Shown: piece by piece, positions 5,638 through 6,647 of the stretch
Layout: each line of letters begins with the position of its first letter
Position numbering within the stretch: the first letter of the stretch is position 1
Origin: Anaerolineae bacterium
GTDB lineage: Bacteria; Chloroflexota; Anaerolineae; Aggregatilineales; Phototrophicaceae
Direction: 5' to 3'
Length of the DNA: 6,647 nt
NCBI GenBank assembly: GCA_014379235.1
Contig: JACMMD010000099.1
Span: 1-6,647 of the forward strand
Translations under genes and position numbers: made by a program
The notes under the pieces: generated by a model
The model's input: only the letters and a program-made list of their open reading frames with translations
What the model was told of the DNA's origin: nothing
The model's database searches: none

Positions 5638-6647
5638 ATGCAAAATTATTCAACCGACATCCCGCTGGTTCAGGCGGCGCAAGTCACCAAAACTTACGGC
5701 GGCGTTACCGCTCTCAATCAAGCGACATTTAGCTGCCAGCGCGGCAGCATTCATGCGCTGATCGGTGAAAACGGCGCAGGCAAATCGACGCTCATTAAGA
5801 TTTTGTGCGGCGTGGTCATCCCCGACGCGGGCGACATTCGCTTCAACGGCCAGCAGTTTGAAGTTCGTTCACCTGCGGACGCGGTGAAGCTCGGCATCGT
5901 GCCTGTGTTTCAAGAGCTATCACTGCTGTCACAGATGACGGTTGCTGAAAATATCTTCATCACCAACCCGCCGCGTAACGCGCTCGGATTGATTAGCCGC
6001 CGCGCATTGAAACAACAAACCGAAGCACTGTTTGACCGCTTAGGAATGAATCACATCAACCCGGACGCGCTGGTGAGCGAACTCCCTTTAGCGCTGCGCC
6101 AGTTGGTGGAGATTGCGAAAGCCCTGTCGCGTAATCCACAGCTTCTTATTCTCGATGAGGGTACGTCGGCGCTGTCGATTCATGACGTAGAAATCGTCTT
6201 CAACATCCTGCGGCAGATGCGCGACGAAGGGCGTTCTGTCATTTTTATCTCGCATCGCATGGCGGAAGTGCGCCAGATCGCCGATACGCTGACCATTTTC
6301 CGCGACGGTGAGGATGTAGGTTCGTTCGCGTCGGGCACAGTCAGCGAAGACGAGATGGTGCAGTTGATGATCGGGCGCAAGCTGGAACAGGTTTTCCCGC
6401 CAAAGCCCGCCGCGTCGATGCCTCGCGCTGCAACTCCCGCTCTCGAAGCACGCAACCTCAGTTGGGAACATCTGCTGCATGATGTGAGTTTTAGCGTGGG
6501 CAAAGGCGAAATACTCGGACTAGGCGGACTGGAAGGTCAGGGACAGGGTGAACTGCTGTTCGCGCTGTTCGGGCTGCTGCGAAGTTTGCACGGCGAAATC
6601 CACGTCGATGGCCGGCGCGTCAATATCGGCAGTCCGACAGAAGCGGG
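5638..6647 (+). CDS. Sugar ABC transporter ATP-binding protein, double NBD (3' truncated by window)
   Basis: The first 336 codons of a protein expected to have about 500 are present; the frame is open to the window edge. It is the cytoplasmic motor of the importer, with two fused nucleotide-binding domains as in RbsA/MglA/AraG. In domain one, Walker A is GENGAGKST (43-51), the Q-loop Gln is 92 in VFQELSL, the signature region reads LPLALRQLVEIAKAL (149-163) in place of LSGGQ, Walker B is LLILDEGTSAL (169-179) with Gly175 where Pro or Ala is usual, and the switch His is 206 in ISH. Domain two starts near 268 (LEARNLS) and has the degenerate Walker A GLGGLEGQGQGELLFALFG (294-312) usual for this subfamily. 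The ATG at 5638 has only a weak upstream GAGA (5625-5628). It lies 131 bp after the binding-protein gene, with a strong palindrome between. The permease is expected downstream. Confidence 0.93.
   Translation, partial: MQNYSTDIPLVQAAQVTKTYGGVTALNQATFSCQRGSIHALIGENGAGKSTLIKILCGVVIPDAGDIRFNGQQFEVRSPADAVKLGIVPVFQELSLLSQMTVAENIFITNPPRNALGLISRRALKQQTEALFDRLGMNHINPDALVSELPLALRQLVEIAKALSRNPQLLILDEGTSALSIHDVEIVFNILRQMRDEGRSVIFISHRMAEVRQIADTLTIFRDGEDVGSFASGTVSEDEMVQLMIGRKLEQVFPPKPAASMPRAATPALEARNLSWEHLLHDVSFSVGKGEILGLGGLEGQGQGELLFALFGLLRSLHGEIHVDGRRVNIGSPTEA

Noticed and set aside
6088..6480. 130-codon open frame on the minus strand
   Set aside because: It lies antisense to the first NBD and its linker in the ABC ATPase, whose motifs are unambiguous. 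No domain is seen in the minus frame.

Overview
The window reads like a stretch of a bacterial chromosome, probably from the phylum Chloroflexota (Anaerolineae-like). This is an inference from three traits: the secreted binding protein whose mature N-terminus begins with an acidic, Pro/Thr/Glu-containing tail right after a plain Sec signal peptide; a GTAGGGGCG-type palindrome of the kind scattered through Chloroflexota and cyanobacterial genomes; and the gene types present. No rRNA, tRNA, CRISPR array, transposase or phage gene was seen.

Left part (1-2494): a divergent redox module. On the minus strand is a Tat-exported two-domain multicopper oxidase with a complete set of copper ligand motifs (220-1251). 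Facing away from it are two c-type cytochromes in one apparent operon: a small membrane-anchored one lacking the usual axial Met (1477-1914), then an exported, possibly lipid-anchored one with a normal CxxCH...Met arrangement and a TTG start (1934-2494). The 225-bp divergent intergenic region holds a consensus -35 box pointing at the oxidase and a perfect 9-bp inverted repeat over its likely -10. The economical reading is an extracytoplasmic electron-transfer unit in which the cytochromes may exchange electrons with the copper oxidase; the substrate is unknown.

Middle part (2610-4037): two cytoplasmic redox enzymes on the plus strand, a classical NAD(H)-type short-chain dehydrogenase/reductase and a short flavodoxin-fold protein resembling HemG-type protoporphyrinogen dehydrogenase. 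A stem-loop just after the second gene may end this transcript. Then comes a 344-bp AT-rich gene-free stretch with an 11-bp tandem repeat, an inverted repeat and a sigma70-like promoter.

Right part (4382-6647): the start of a sugar-type ABC importer operon. A ribose-type periplasmic-binding-protein homologue (4382-5506) is followed by a double-NBD sugar ABC ATPase (5638 onward, cut by the window end). A 28-bp perfect palindrome sits between them and may lower expression of the ATPase relative to the binding protein. The permease gene would be expected just beyond the window.

Several annotated starts are shorter than the longest open frames, because Shine-Dalgarno sequences, signal peptides or the promoter place the true starts internally. 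Nothing here is clearly a wholly new system; the oxidase/cytochrome module and its promoter dyad are the best candidates for follow-up.
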